Below, piece after piece: positions 10,415 to 17,909 of a DNA stretch of 42,574 bases. Source of the stretch: Rhodoferax sp. GTDB lineage: Bacteria; Pseudomonadota; Gammaproteobacteria; Burkholderiales; Burkholderiaceae_C. Made by a program: the position numbers and the translations under genes. Every line of letters starts with the position of its first letter. Within the stretch, counting starts at the first letter, position 1. The notes beneath the pieces are model-generated. The model saw nothing but the letters and a program-made list of their open reading frames with translations, had not been told where the DNA came from and ran no database searches. The DNA is taken from assembly GCA_013791765.1 (NCBI GenBank), contig VMTC01000004.1, forward strand, positions 1 to 42,574, given 5' to 3'.

Positions 10415-10515
10415 ATGGGGTCATGCAAGAGAAGGACAAGCATGCGCAATGTCAAAACCGGGGGGCGCCCAATCTGCAAAACTGCCCTACACAGGCGCCA
10501 GTCCTGTGAGATTCG

Positions 10516-12966
10516 ATGCGCGCCAACCCACGAGCTTTGACCACCATGGCTACTTCCACCCTGATTCCCGGCGATCTTCGCGTCACCATCGCGGCTGAAT
10601 CTCTCGGCTTTTCAAGCACCGCGGAGTTGGTGCAGCAGCCGCTGCCCTGGATCGGGCAGGCCCGGGCGCAAACGGCCGCGCGCTTCGGTCTGGGCATGGC
10701 GCAGCGCGACTACAACTTGTTTGTTCTGGGAGAGGTCGGCAGCGGGCGGTCCTCCTTGTTGCATCAGTTGATGCGTGAGGTGGCCGCCAGCAAGGTAGTG
10801 CCGCCTGACTTGTGCTACCTGCATAACTTTGATGCGCCTGACAAACCATGTGCGCTGCGCCTGCCAGCTGGGCAAGGACGCATGTTGCGCCAACTCATGG
10901 CCCAGATGTGTAAAACGCTGCAAAAGGAAATTCCCCCGCGGCTCAATGGCCCCGACTTCAAGGCCGAGAGCGCCCACATTGAAAAGATCTACAAACTTGA
11001 AGAAGCCAAGGCCTATGCTGATCTTGATGCTTTCGCCGAGGCCCGCAGCTTTGCCCTGTACCGGGAGAATGGGCACTTGGTGTTCACCTTGTTGGGTGAA
11101 AAAGGCAATGCATTGACCGAGAGCGAGGCACGTTCGCTGCCCAAGGAGCGTCGGGCCCGGATCGACCAGTCTGAGCAGGAATTGCGTGAAGAAATAACCC
11201 GCTTTCTGGACAAGACCCGGCCGATGATGCAGGTCATGAATGAAGACTTGGCCGCGTTGAGGCGCCAGCTTGTCAAGCCACTGCTGGAGCACGCGCTGCA
11301 GGAAAATCTTGTGGCTCTGAATGAACCGCTCAAAGACGCCGTTAAGCTCGACGCCTATCTGGCGCAGGTCATCACAGACGTGCTGGACAACCTGGATCTG
11401 TTCCGGCCCTCCGATGAAGATGAAGAGCTGCGCATCGAGGAACTGGCCACCCTTCTGTCCCGCTACCGCGTGAACCTGTTGGTGGACAACGAGCGCCTCA
11501 AGGGTGCGCCAGTGCTCATTGAGAACAACCCGTCTTTCCATGCGCTGTTTGGCAGCATTGAGTACCAGCCCGAAGAAGATGTGCTGCTGACCGATTTCTC
11601 GCACATACGCCCCGGGAGCCTGCTCAAGGCGCATGGTGGTTTCTTGATGTTGCATGTGCGCGACTTGCTGGCCGACGAACTGGTGTGGGAGAAGTTGCGG
11701 CGTTTCACGCGCAGTGGCCGCTTGCAGATTGAAGAGCCGAGCCAGATGTTCACACCCATGGCGGCGGTGTCACTGGCGCCTGAGGCGGTGGATGTGGACG
11801 TCAAGATTGTGCTGATCGGCTCCACCGAACAGTACTACGAACTGCAGGAGGCCGACCCGGAGTTTGCGCGGCGCTTTCGCGTCAAGGTAGATTTTGCCGA
11901 GAGCTTTTTGGCGAATGCCCAGACCTATAGCGCCTGCGCGGTGTTTGTGGCCCACACGGCCGAGCGCTTGGGTTTGCCGCATTTTTCGGCTCAAGCGGTG
12001 GCGCGCCTGCTCGAGGATTCGCACCGCGAGGTGGACGACCAGTTGCGTCAGAGCGCGATCTTCGCCCACACCGAGGCTTTGGTGATGGAAGCCGCCACGG
12101 TGTGCCGCATGCGCGCGGGCGCGCTGGTTGAAGCCGCCGACATTGAGTCCGCCTTGCAGGCGCGCAAGCTGCGCCACGACTACCCGGACCAGCGCATGCA
12201 AGAGGCCATCACCGAGGGTGAGTGGCTGATCAGCCTGCAGGGCGAGAAAATCGGCCAACTTAATGGCCTCTCGCAGATCGACCTGGGCGACTACCGCTTT
12301 GGCCTGCCAGTGCGGGTCACGGCGCGCACCTTTGCCGGCAACGAGGGCCTGCTCAACATCGAGCGCGAGGTCGCAATGTCCGGCCCGATCCACGACAAAG
12401 GGGTGCTGATCCTGCACAGTTATTTGTCCGCCCTGTTTGCCCACATGGCGCCGCTGGCGCTCAATGCCTCCATCGTGTTCGAACAGGAGTACCACGGCAT
12501 CGAGGGCGATTCGGCCTCGTGCGCGGAGCTCTATGTGGTGCTGTCGTCGCTCTCCAACCTGCCACTCAGGCAGGGTATTGCCGTCACCGGCGCCGTGAAC
12601 CAGCATGGCGAAGTGCTACCGGTGGGTGGCGTCAACGAGAAGATTGAAGGCTATTTCCGCATCTGTGAAAAGGCTGGGCTCGACGGCACGCAGGGGGTGC
12701 TGATCCCGCAGCGCAACCGGCGCCACCTGATGTTGGAGCGCCGCCTGGTTGATTGCGTGGCGCAGGGCCTGTTTCATATCTACACCGCCGAACATGCCAG
12801 CGAAGGCATTGCGCTGCTCACGGGCGTCTCGTCGGGCATGCCGATGGGCGCGAGCGGCTACGCGCACGACAGTGTGCTCGGCCATGCTCAGAAGACATTG
12901 CAGGCCTATCGCCGCGCCTGCCAGCTGGCCGATCACCCCAAGCTGGCGCATCGCCGCGCGCGTTGA
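10516..12966 (+). CDS. LonB-like AAA+/Lon-domain ATP-dependent protease
   Basis: 816 residues. A degenerate AAA domain opens with GEVGSGRSSLL (about 75-85): the invariant P-loop lysine is arginine. A helical insertion follows (about 140-280), then sensor/lid regions, then a C-terminal Lon protease domain (about 570-780). The catalytic serine lies in EGDSASCAELY and the lysine in GGVNEKIEGYF, so the Ser-Lys dyad is intact. Length and order match the YcbZ/AAA_32 type of Lon-like protease, not classical Lon. ATG 10546 (MATSTLIPGD) is an alternative start; neither has a clear ribosome site. Substrates are unknown. Confidence 0.88.
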   Translation: MRANPRALTTMATSTLIPGDLRVTIAAESLGFSSTAELVQQPLPWIGQARAQTAARFGLGMAQRDYNLFVLGEVGSGRSSLLHQLMREVAASKVVPPDLCYLHNFDAPDKPCALRLPAGQGRMLRQLMAQMCKTLQKEIPPRLNGPDFKAESAHIEKIYKLEEAKAYADLDAFAEARSFALYRENGHLVFTLLGEKGNALTESEARSLPKERRARIDQSEQELREEITRFLDKTRPMMQVMNEDLAALRRQLVKPLLEHALQENLVALNEPLKDAVKLDAYLAQVITDVLDNLDLFRPSDEDEELRIEELATLLSRYRVNLLVDNERLKGAPVLIENNPSFHALFGSIEYQPEEDVLLTDFSHIRPGSLLKAHGGFLMLHVRDLLADELVWEKLRRFTRSGRLQIEEPSQMFTPMAAVSLAPEAVDVDVKIVLIGSTEQYYELQEADPEFARRFRVKVDFAESFLANAQTYSACAVFVAHTAERLGLPHFSAQAVARLLEDSHREVDDQLRQSAIFAHTEALVMEAATVCRMRAGALVEAADIESALQARKLRHDYPDQRMQEAITEGEWLISLQGEKIGQLNGLSQIDLGDYRFGLPVRVTARTFAGNEGLLNIEREVAMSGPIHDKGVLILHSYLSALFAHMAPLALNASIVFEQEYHGIEGDSASCAELYVVLSSLSNLPLRQGIAVTGAVNQHGEVLPVGGVNEKIEGYFRICEKAGLDGTQGVLIPQRNRRHLMLERRLVDCVAQGLFHIYTAEHASEGIALLTGVSSGMPMGASGYAHDSVLGHAQKTLQAYRRACQLADHPKLAHRRAR

Positions 12967-12979
12967 TGCCTGGCGCGGG

Positions 12980-13870
12980 CTAGGCGCGCAGGGTTTTCTC
13001 GAAGAACGCCAGGGTCCGGTCCCAGGCCAGCTTGGCGCTGGCGGCGTCAAAGCGCGGTGTGGTGTCGTTGTTGAAGCCGTGTTGCGTGCCAGCATACTGA
13101 TGCGCCGTGTAGTGCACGCCGGCAGCCTTGAGTGCGGCCTCGTACGCAGGCCAGGCGGCATTGATGCGCTCATCGACGCCGGCAAAGTGAATCAGCAGCG
13201 GGGCTTTGACCTTGGCTGCATCTTCGGCGGGTGGGTGGTTGCCATAGAACGACACTGCGGCATCCAGCTCAGGCAGGTGGGTGGACAGCACATGCGCTAT
13301 GCCACCGCCCCAACAAAAGCCCACCACGCCGAGCTTGCCGCTGCAGTCGGCCCGCTTTTTGAGGTAGCGCGCGCCGGCCAAAAAGTCTTCGCGGGTCTTG
13401 GCTTGGTCGAGCTTGGCAAACAGCTCGCGCGCCTTGTCTTCGTCGCCGGGGTAATCGCCCAGCGGTGTCAGTGCGTCTGGTGCAAAGGCCATGAAGCCGT
13501 CCAGTGCCAGGCGCCGTGTGATGTCTTCAATGTGGGGGTTGAGGCCGCGGTTTTCATGCGCCACCAAGATGGCGGGCAGCGGGCCGCTGGCATTGGCCGG
13601 GCGAGCCAGGTAACCGTTGACCGTGCCATGGCCAGCTGGGGATGGGTATGACAGGCGCTCGGTCTTGAGCCGTTTGTCGTCTGGAGGCACTTGCTGGGCT
13701 TGGGCGAAATTCGGGCTCAGCGCCGCGAGCAACATGCCCGCCGTCATGCCCGCCACAGCAAATTTCTGCGCGCCTTCCAGAAAACCGCGCCGGTCAATGG
13801 CGCCGTGCACGTAGGCGTCAAACAAAATCAGCAATTCCTGGTCAAAATCTTGTGCTGTCAATCGCTTCAT
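12980..13870 (-). CDS. Dienelactone hydrolase family protein with internal Tat-like signal
   Basis: 296 residues of the alpha/beta-hydrolase DLH family. The nucleophile cysteine lies in GVVGFCWGGG, the aspartate in FAGVDERIN and the histidine in GTQHGFNND, so the triad is complete. About 30 residues in, DRRGFLEGAQKF followed by a hydrophobic run ending AQA looks like a Tat-type signal behind a short extension, as in YghX-like members; export is inferred. GGAGG lies six bases before ATG 13870. The longer frame to 14011 lacks support. It is convergent with the LonB-like gene and divergent from the SDR gene. Confidence 0.88.
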   Translation of the reverse strand: MKRLTAQDFDQELLILFDAYVHGAIDRRGFLEGAQKFAVAGMTAGMLLAALSPNFAQAQQVPPDDKRLKTERLSYPSPAGHGTVNGYLARPANASGPLPAILVAHENRGLNPHIEDITRRLALDGFMAFAPDALTPLGDYPGDEDKARELFAKLDQAKTREDFLAGARYLKKRADCSGKLGVVGFCWGGGIAHVLSTHLPELDAAVSFYGNHPPAEDAAKVKAPLLIHFAGVDERINAAWPAYEAALKAAGVHYTAHQYAGTQHGFNNDTTPRFDAASAKLAWDRTLAFFEKTLRA

Positions 13871-14028
13871 CATGAACCTCCGAAAAAATCGCAGGATAGC
13901 CGTAGCGCTGAATGTTCGCCAGGCGTATACACAATCGGGATAAGCCAGTGGGGTCAAAGCCCACGTCAATCCATGCACAATCCAGTGGTTCTTCTCAATA
14001 TGTTGCCGCACAGCTGCGGTTACCTACC

Positions 14029-14811
14029 ATGACACAACAAAAAGCGACTGCCAAGCGTGACGCACAGGATGCTGCCAAGAGCGTTCTCATCACTGGCGCC
14101 TCCTCGGGCCTGGGACGCCAGATGGCGATTGAATTCTCGCGACGCGGCTACCGGCTGGCGCTCACGGCACGGCGTCTGGATGTTCTCAAAGAACTGCAGA
14201 GCGAGCTCAACGCCAGTGGCGCCAGCCCGGTATTCGTGGCCGCACTGGATGTGACCGACGAGGTGGCCGTGGTGCAGGTGTTTGCCCAGGCCCACGCGCA
14301 ACTGGGTTCGCTTGACATCGTGGTGGCCAATGCGGGTATTGGCCACCATGGCACCATTGGCAAGCTGCCGTTTGACCGGGTGCGTGACACCATCAATACC
14401 AATGTCATCGGTTTCATGGCCACGGTGGATGCCGCCATGCAGCACTTCAAGGCGCAGGGCCATGGCCACCTGGTTGGCATCAGTTCGGTGGCGGCCTTTC
14501 GCGGTATGCCTGCTGGCGGCGTCTACGGGGCGTCCAAGGCTGCGGTCACCACGTACCTGGAATCGCTGCGGGCTGAAACGCACAGCAGCCCAATCGTGGT
14601 CACCACCCTGTCGCCGGGCTTCATTGACACACCGATCAACCGCGGCGCCAAGAGCCGCCCGTTCGTGATTGGGGTCGAGCGCGGCGGCAAGTTGCTGGTG
14701 GATTTGATCGAACGTCAGGTGGCACACGCGACCGTGCCGCGCTGGCCCTGGAGCGTGGTGGCAAGACTCATGGCGGTGCTGCCGACCTCGGTGATTGCTA
14801 AACTGAGATGA
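14029..14811 (+). CDS. Short-chain dehydrogenase/reductase (SDR)
   Basis: 260 residues, classical SDR. The cofactor motif is TGASSGLGRQ (about 22-31), NAG lies in IVVANAGIGH, the catalytic serine in GISSVAAFRG and the YxxxK pair in VYGASKAAV. The arginine after the second strand (LTARRLD) suggests NADP(H). ATG 14029 gives the usual short lead to the Rossmann fold. It lies 12 bp before the FAD monooxygenase, probably in one transcript. The substrate is unknown. Confidence 0.9.
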   Translation: MTQQKATAKRDAQDAAKSVLITGASSGLGRQMAIEFSRRGYRLALTARRLDVLKELQSELNASGASPVFVAALDVTDEVAVVQVFAQAHAQLGSLDIVVANAGIGHHGTIGKLPFDRVRDTINTNVIGFMATVDAAMQHFKAQGHGHLVGISSVAAFRGMPAGGVYGASKAAVTTYLESLRAETHSSPIVVTTLSPGFIDTPINRGAKSRPFVIGVERGGKLLVDLIERQVAHATVPRWPWSVVARLMAVLPTSVIAKLR

Positions 14812-14823
14812 AGGCAAAGGCGC

Positions 14824-16026
14824 ATGACTGAAAAGGCTTTGATTGTTGGCGGGGGCATTGGTGGTTTGGCCGCCGCGCTGGCTTGCGCGCGCGTCGGCCT
14901 GGAGGTTGACTTGTTCGAGCGCGCCGCTGAGTTTTCTGAGGTTGGGGCTGGTATTCAGTTGGGCCCCAACGTCACGGCCGTGCTTCATGCCTGGGGTTTG
15001 CAGGACGCGCTGGCCAGTGTGGCAGCGTTTCCGGCTCGACTGCAGGTGCGCAGCGCAAGCTCGGGCTGCGAACTGGGCACCTTGACGCTCGGCGCCGCAG
15101 CGCAGGCGCGCTACGGTTTCCCTTATGCGACGATTCACCGGGCCGATCTTCACACCTTGCTTTACCGCGCCCTGCAGCGCCAGACCGGCGTGCGGCTTTA
15201 TGCGGGCAGTACGGCCGCTGGTTTCGTGCAGCGCGAGCAGGACGTCAGGTTGCAGTTGGCCGATGGGCGCGCAGCGCAGGGTGACTTGCTGGTCGGTGCT
15301 GATGGCTTGTGGAGCGCCGTGCGCGAGCAACTGCTGCACGATGGCAAGCCGATTGCCACCGGGCACCTGGCCTACCGCGCGCTCGTGCCGCAAAGCAGCC
15401 TGCCCGAACGCTTGCGCTCGCAGCAGGTCACCGTCTGGCTGGGGCCGCGCCTGCATGTGGTGCAGTACCCCGTGCGCAGCGGTGACTGGCTCAACGTGGT
15501 GGCTATCGTGCAGGGCCGCACGGTGGGGGATGCCGAGCACTGGGACCACAGTGCCAATGCCGGCGAGTTGCAGCGCCACCTGGCCGCCACTTGCACGTCC
15601 TTGCAGGATTTGATTCATGCCATAGAGCGGTGGCGGCTGTGGCCCCTGAGCATCCGCGCGCCCATGCGCGGCGCGCACGAGCAGGCGCAGGGGCGGGTGG
15701 CATTGCTGGGCGACGCAGCCCACCCCATGCTGCCCTATCTGGCGCAGGGCGCCGGTATGGCGATTGAAGATGCGGCTGCATTGGGCCGGGTGCTGACGCG
15801 CGTGGGCACGACCCAAGCCATGCTGCCCGCGCGTGACTTGCCTGACTTGCTGACGCAGTACGCCCAGCGGCGCTGGCAGCGCAATGCCCGCGTGCAGGCG
15901 CGCGCGATCCGCAATGGAGAGATATTTCACGCCACTGGCCCGCTGCGCTGGGGTCGTGACGCGGCGATGAAGCTGCTGGGCGAGCGCCTGCTGGACTTGC
16001 CGTGGCTCTATGGCGCTTCGCAGTAA
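14824..16026 (+). CDS. FAD-dependent aromatic-ring monooxygenase (salicylate hydroxylase-like)
   Basis: 400 residues of the group A flavoprotein monooxygenases. FAD-binding GGGIGGLAAAL is at about residues 9-19, the DG motif is LLVGADGLWSAVRE and the second FAD motif is VALLGDAAHPMLPYLAQGAG. Resemblance is to salicylate or 6-hydroxynicotinate 3-monooxygenases, but no neighbouring catabolic genes back a specific substrate. It directly follows the SDR gene. Its 3' side meets the amyloid operon head-on, with repeat element F between them. Confidence 0.9.
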   Translation: MTEKALIVGGGIGGLAAALACARVGLEVDLFERAAEFSEVGAGIQLGPNVTAVLHAWGLQDALASVAAFPARLQVRSASSGCELGTLTLGAAAQARYGFPYATIHRADLHTLLYRALQRQTGVRLYAGSTAAGFVQREQDVRLQLADGRAAQGDLLVGADGLWSAVREQLLHDGKPIATGHLAYRALVPQSSLPERLRSQQVTVWLGPRLHVVQYPVRSGDWLNVVAIVQGRTVGDAEHWDHSANAGELQRHLAATCTSLQDLIHAIERWRLWPLSIRAPMRGAHEQAQGRVALLGDAAHPMLPYLAQGAGMAIEDAAALGRVLTRVGTTQAMLPARDLPDLLTQYAQRRWQRNARVQARAIRNGEIFHATGPLRWGRDAAMKLLGERLLDLPWLYGASQ

Positions 16027-16040
16027 TTGAGATAATATTA

Positions 16041-16086
16041 AATAGATAGCGCACTAAGCAATGATGACGAGGGCTACGCCCTGTTT
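16041..16086 (+). repeat. ATAGC-N20-GGGCTA element, copy F (intergenic)
   Basis: ATAGC at 16046-16050, a 20-base spacer, then GGGCTA at 16071-16076. It lies between the FAD monooxygenase gene and the convergent amyloid operon. It is one of six copies with the same spacing; see the findings. Confidence 0.65.
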
Positions 16087-16162
16087 CCTTCCAAATTTTG
16101 GCTGAAATTGCCGGAAATGATGGGGCCTGCCACGGGCGCAGCCGCCGCTCCTTTACGCCGCC

Positions 16163-16690
16163 TCAACGGCTGCCCATGGCCCCCAGCAGCGCGTCATTTA
16201 ACACGCTCTGCGTATTGATATCCTTGAGCAGGCTCAGGCTGTTTACGCCGGTGTTGATGACGGTGAGGGTCTGAATGTTCTGGTTGTTCAGACTGTTCTG
16301 GATCACGGTGCTGGAGGCCAGTTGCGCGCTGATGATCGCCTCGATGTTGTTGCCCGTGCCTATTTGAATCAGACCCGACTCGGAAAGGGCGGCGCTGGCC
16401 AATGTGGCCTGCTCGCTGCTGATTCGTGTGACGTCGGGCAGGTTGAAGCTGGTTTGGGTCACCAGGTCGCCATTGACCATGACGCTTCGGATGATGCCAA
16501 AAGACACGGTTAGCCCAGAATCGGTGTCAAAACCACCGCGCGTGTCGCTCAGTTGCTCGTCGCTAACGGCTGTCCACTCCTCAGGGCGAAACCGGTCTTC
16601 GCTGGCGGCGGCGGGGCCAACCCGCAAGCAGGTGTTCCCGGCCATCAGCAACAGGCATAGGCTGAGCAGTTTGCCTGGCATATTTTTCAT
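16163..16690 (-). CDS. Small secreted protein of the amyloid locus (minor subunit candidate 2)
   Basis: 175 residues with a signal peptide (MKNMPGKLLSLCLLLMAGNT, cleavage near AAAS). Then come EQLSDTRGGFD and a C-terminal half rich in Asn, Gln, Ile, Val and Ser, including VIQNSLNNQNIQTLTVIN. RGG and VIQNS-x2-N-x2-IQ also occur in the same order in the 145-residue protein two genes upstream, so the two look related. I chose ATG 16690, 13 bp after the C39 peptidase stop, because it begins the signal peptide; the longer frame starts inside the peptidase gene. It is last in the operon. A minor fibre component or nucleator, as FapB/FapE in Pseudomonas, is inferred. Confidence 0.75.
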   Translation of the reverse strand: MKNMPGKLLSLCLLLMAGNTCLRVGPAAASEDRFRPEEWTAVSDEQLSDTRGGFDTDSGLTVSFGIIRSVMVNGDLVTQTSFNLPDVTRISSEQATLASAALSESGLIQIGTGNNIEAIISAQLASSTVIQNSLNNQNIQTLTVINTGVNSLSLLKDINTQSVLNDALLGAMGSR

Positions 16691-16703
16691 GGTGCCTGCT
16701 GTG

Positions 16704-17396
16704 CTAATGATCGCCCGGACCAAATTTATTCAAGGTCACGTTGCTCAGGCTGTCCAGGCTAAGCCCGGCTGCCAACGGCGCCCTGGGCGCAACCAGCCAG
16801 TCCTGTGGCGCGTTAAATTTGGCCTGGGTCTGTTTGTTGTGAATCACGAACAGCAGTTTGTTGACCCAGCTTGCTTCAAAATTGGCCAGAGATACCGCCC
16901 GTGTGCCGGTGGAGGGGTCCCCCATCAAAATTCGTCCATCGCGCATGCCCTTGATCACTACAAAATGGTGATAGCCCTTGTCGGCAATCAACACGATGGC
17001 GGGCAAGCCCGACTCCACCAATTTGGACAAAGGCAGCGCAAACCCATCAGCCTGAAACTCATGGGCTTTTAAATATGATTTCATGTCGAGCAGTGAAAAA
17101 CCCTCGCGGCGAATCTTCTCCTGGTCGCCGCGGACAAACATTTCTTCAAACACCATTTGCTCCGTCACCGGATAGTTGTAATGGTGCGTGAGCAAGGTGG
17201 CTAGCGCGGCTGAGCCACAGCTGAAGTCGTACTGCTGGCGCAGCGTGGCCTTGAAGCGCGCTTCCTTCAAACTGGTGACCTGCACTGCGTAATGGCCCCC
17301 GATGCCCGACAAGGCCAGTGTACCCGCTTGCGTGCTTGCAGAAGTTGCTGCGCTAGCCACCGCTGCCGCCACAAGCCCGTAGTAAAGAGCCTTCAT
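16704..17396 (-). CDS. Secreted C39-family cysteine peptidase, FapD-like
   Basis: About 230 residues. An N-terminal signal segment is followed by a C39 peptidase domain with the full catalytic set: QQYDFSCGSAALATLL (Cys), KGYHHFVVIKG (His) and MGDPSTG (Asp). There is no ABC transporter part, unlike bacteriocin exporters. Stand-alone C39 proteins beside a repeat-rich secreted protein and a coiled-coil barrel are the hallmark of FapD in functional-amyloid operons. ATG 17396 gives a clean signal peptide five bases after the previous stop; GTG 17405, overlapping that stop, is the alternative. Confidence 0.85.
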   Translation of the reverse strand: MKALYYGLVAAAVASAATSASTQAGTLALSGIGGHYAVQVTSLKEARFKATLRQQYDFSCGSAALATLLTHHYNYPVTEQMVFEEMFVRGDQEKIRREGFSLLDMKSYLKAHEFQADGFALPLSKLVESGLPAIVLIADKGYHHFVVIKGMRDGRILMGDPSTGTRAVSLANFEASWVNKLLFVIHNKQTQAKFNAPQDWLVAPRAPLAAGLSLDSLSNVTLNKFGPGDH

Positions 17397-17401
17397 GACC
17401 G

Positions 17402-17839
17402 TCACTGAAATTGCACGTTGATGATGGTGGCGCTCTGGATCAGCACGTTCGATCCAGAATTCTGGATCACCATCGGCAAGCCGCTCATGTTGGCAAAGGC
17501 GCCATCGGCAATCGCATTGCTGCCCGATATGACATGGCTGGCCGAATTGTTGGCAACCGTGGCGCTCAACTGCATGTCGTTCTTGACAAGATCAGCACCA
17601 CCCCGGAACCCGTCCAACTGGCCCAGCGCAACGGGCTCTCCCCAACCGGCTACCAGTGGTGCTTCAGCCGATGTCGACGCTTGCACTGCGGGCAGGGAAG
17701 CTGCTTCTTCAGGTGCAACGGCCACACTGACGATGACCCCGATTGATGCATCCAAAGTACCTGCATTGACGATCAGCCAGGCGGATGAACATAAGGCAAG
17801 GGCGCATGCCGACCTGAGCTTGGAAAGTAATAATTTCAT
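17402..17839 (-). CDS. Small secreted protein of the amyloid locus (minor subunit candidate 1)
   Basis: 145 residues with a signal peptide (MKLLLSKLRSACALALCSSA, cleavage near VNAG). Later come QLDGFRGGADL and a C-terminal Ser/Asn/Ile-rich stretch ending in VIQNSGSNVLIQSATIINV. RGG and VIQNS...IQ are shared with the protein at 16163-16690. GGAGG lies five bases before ATG 17839, which fixes the start. It lies 70 bp after the repeat-protein gene and five bases before the peptidase start. Likely a minor fibre subunit or nucleator; this is inferred from place, export and composition. Confidence 0.75.
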   Translation of the reverse strand: MKLLLSKLRSACALALCSSAWLIVNAGTLDASIGVIVSVAVAPEEAASLPAVQASTSAEAPLVAGWGEPVALGQLDGFRGGADLVKNDMQLSATVANNSASHVISGSNAIADGAFANMSGLPMVIQNSGSNVLIQSATIINVQFQ

Positions 17840-17909
17840 CTCGTCCTCCATGTTCGACAAGAACGACCGCTGGCTCAAATCAGCTTGACCCAGCGGCCGA
17901 TCGTGTCGC

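Noticed and set aside
14020-15930. 636-residue minus-strand frame opposite the SDR and FAD monooxygenase genes
   Set aside because: Both plus-strand genes have intact family motifs; the antisense frame has none and is an effect of high GC.
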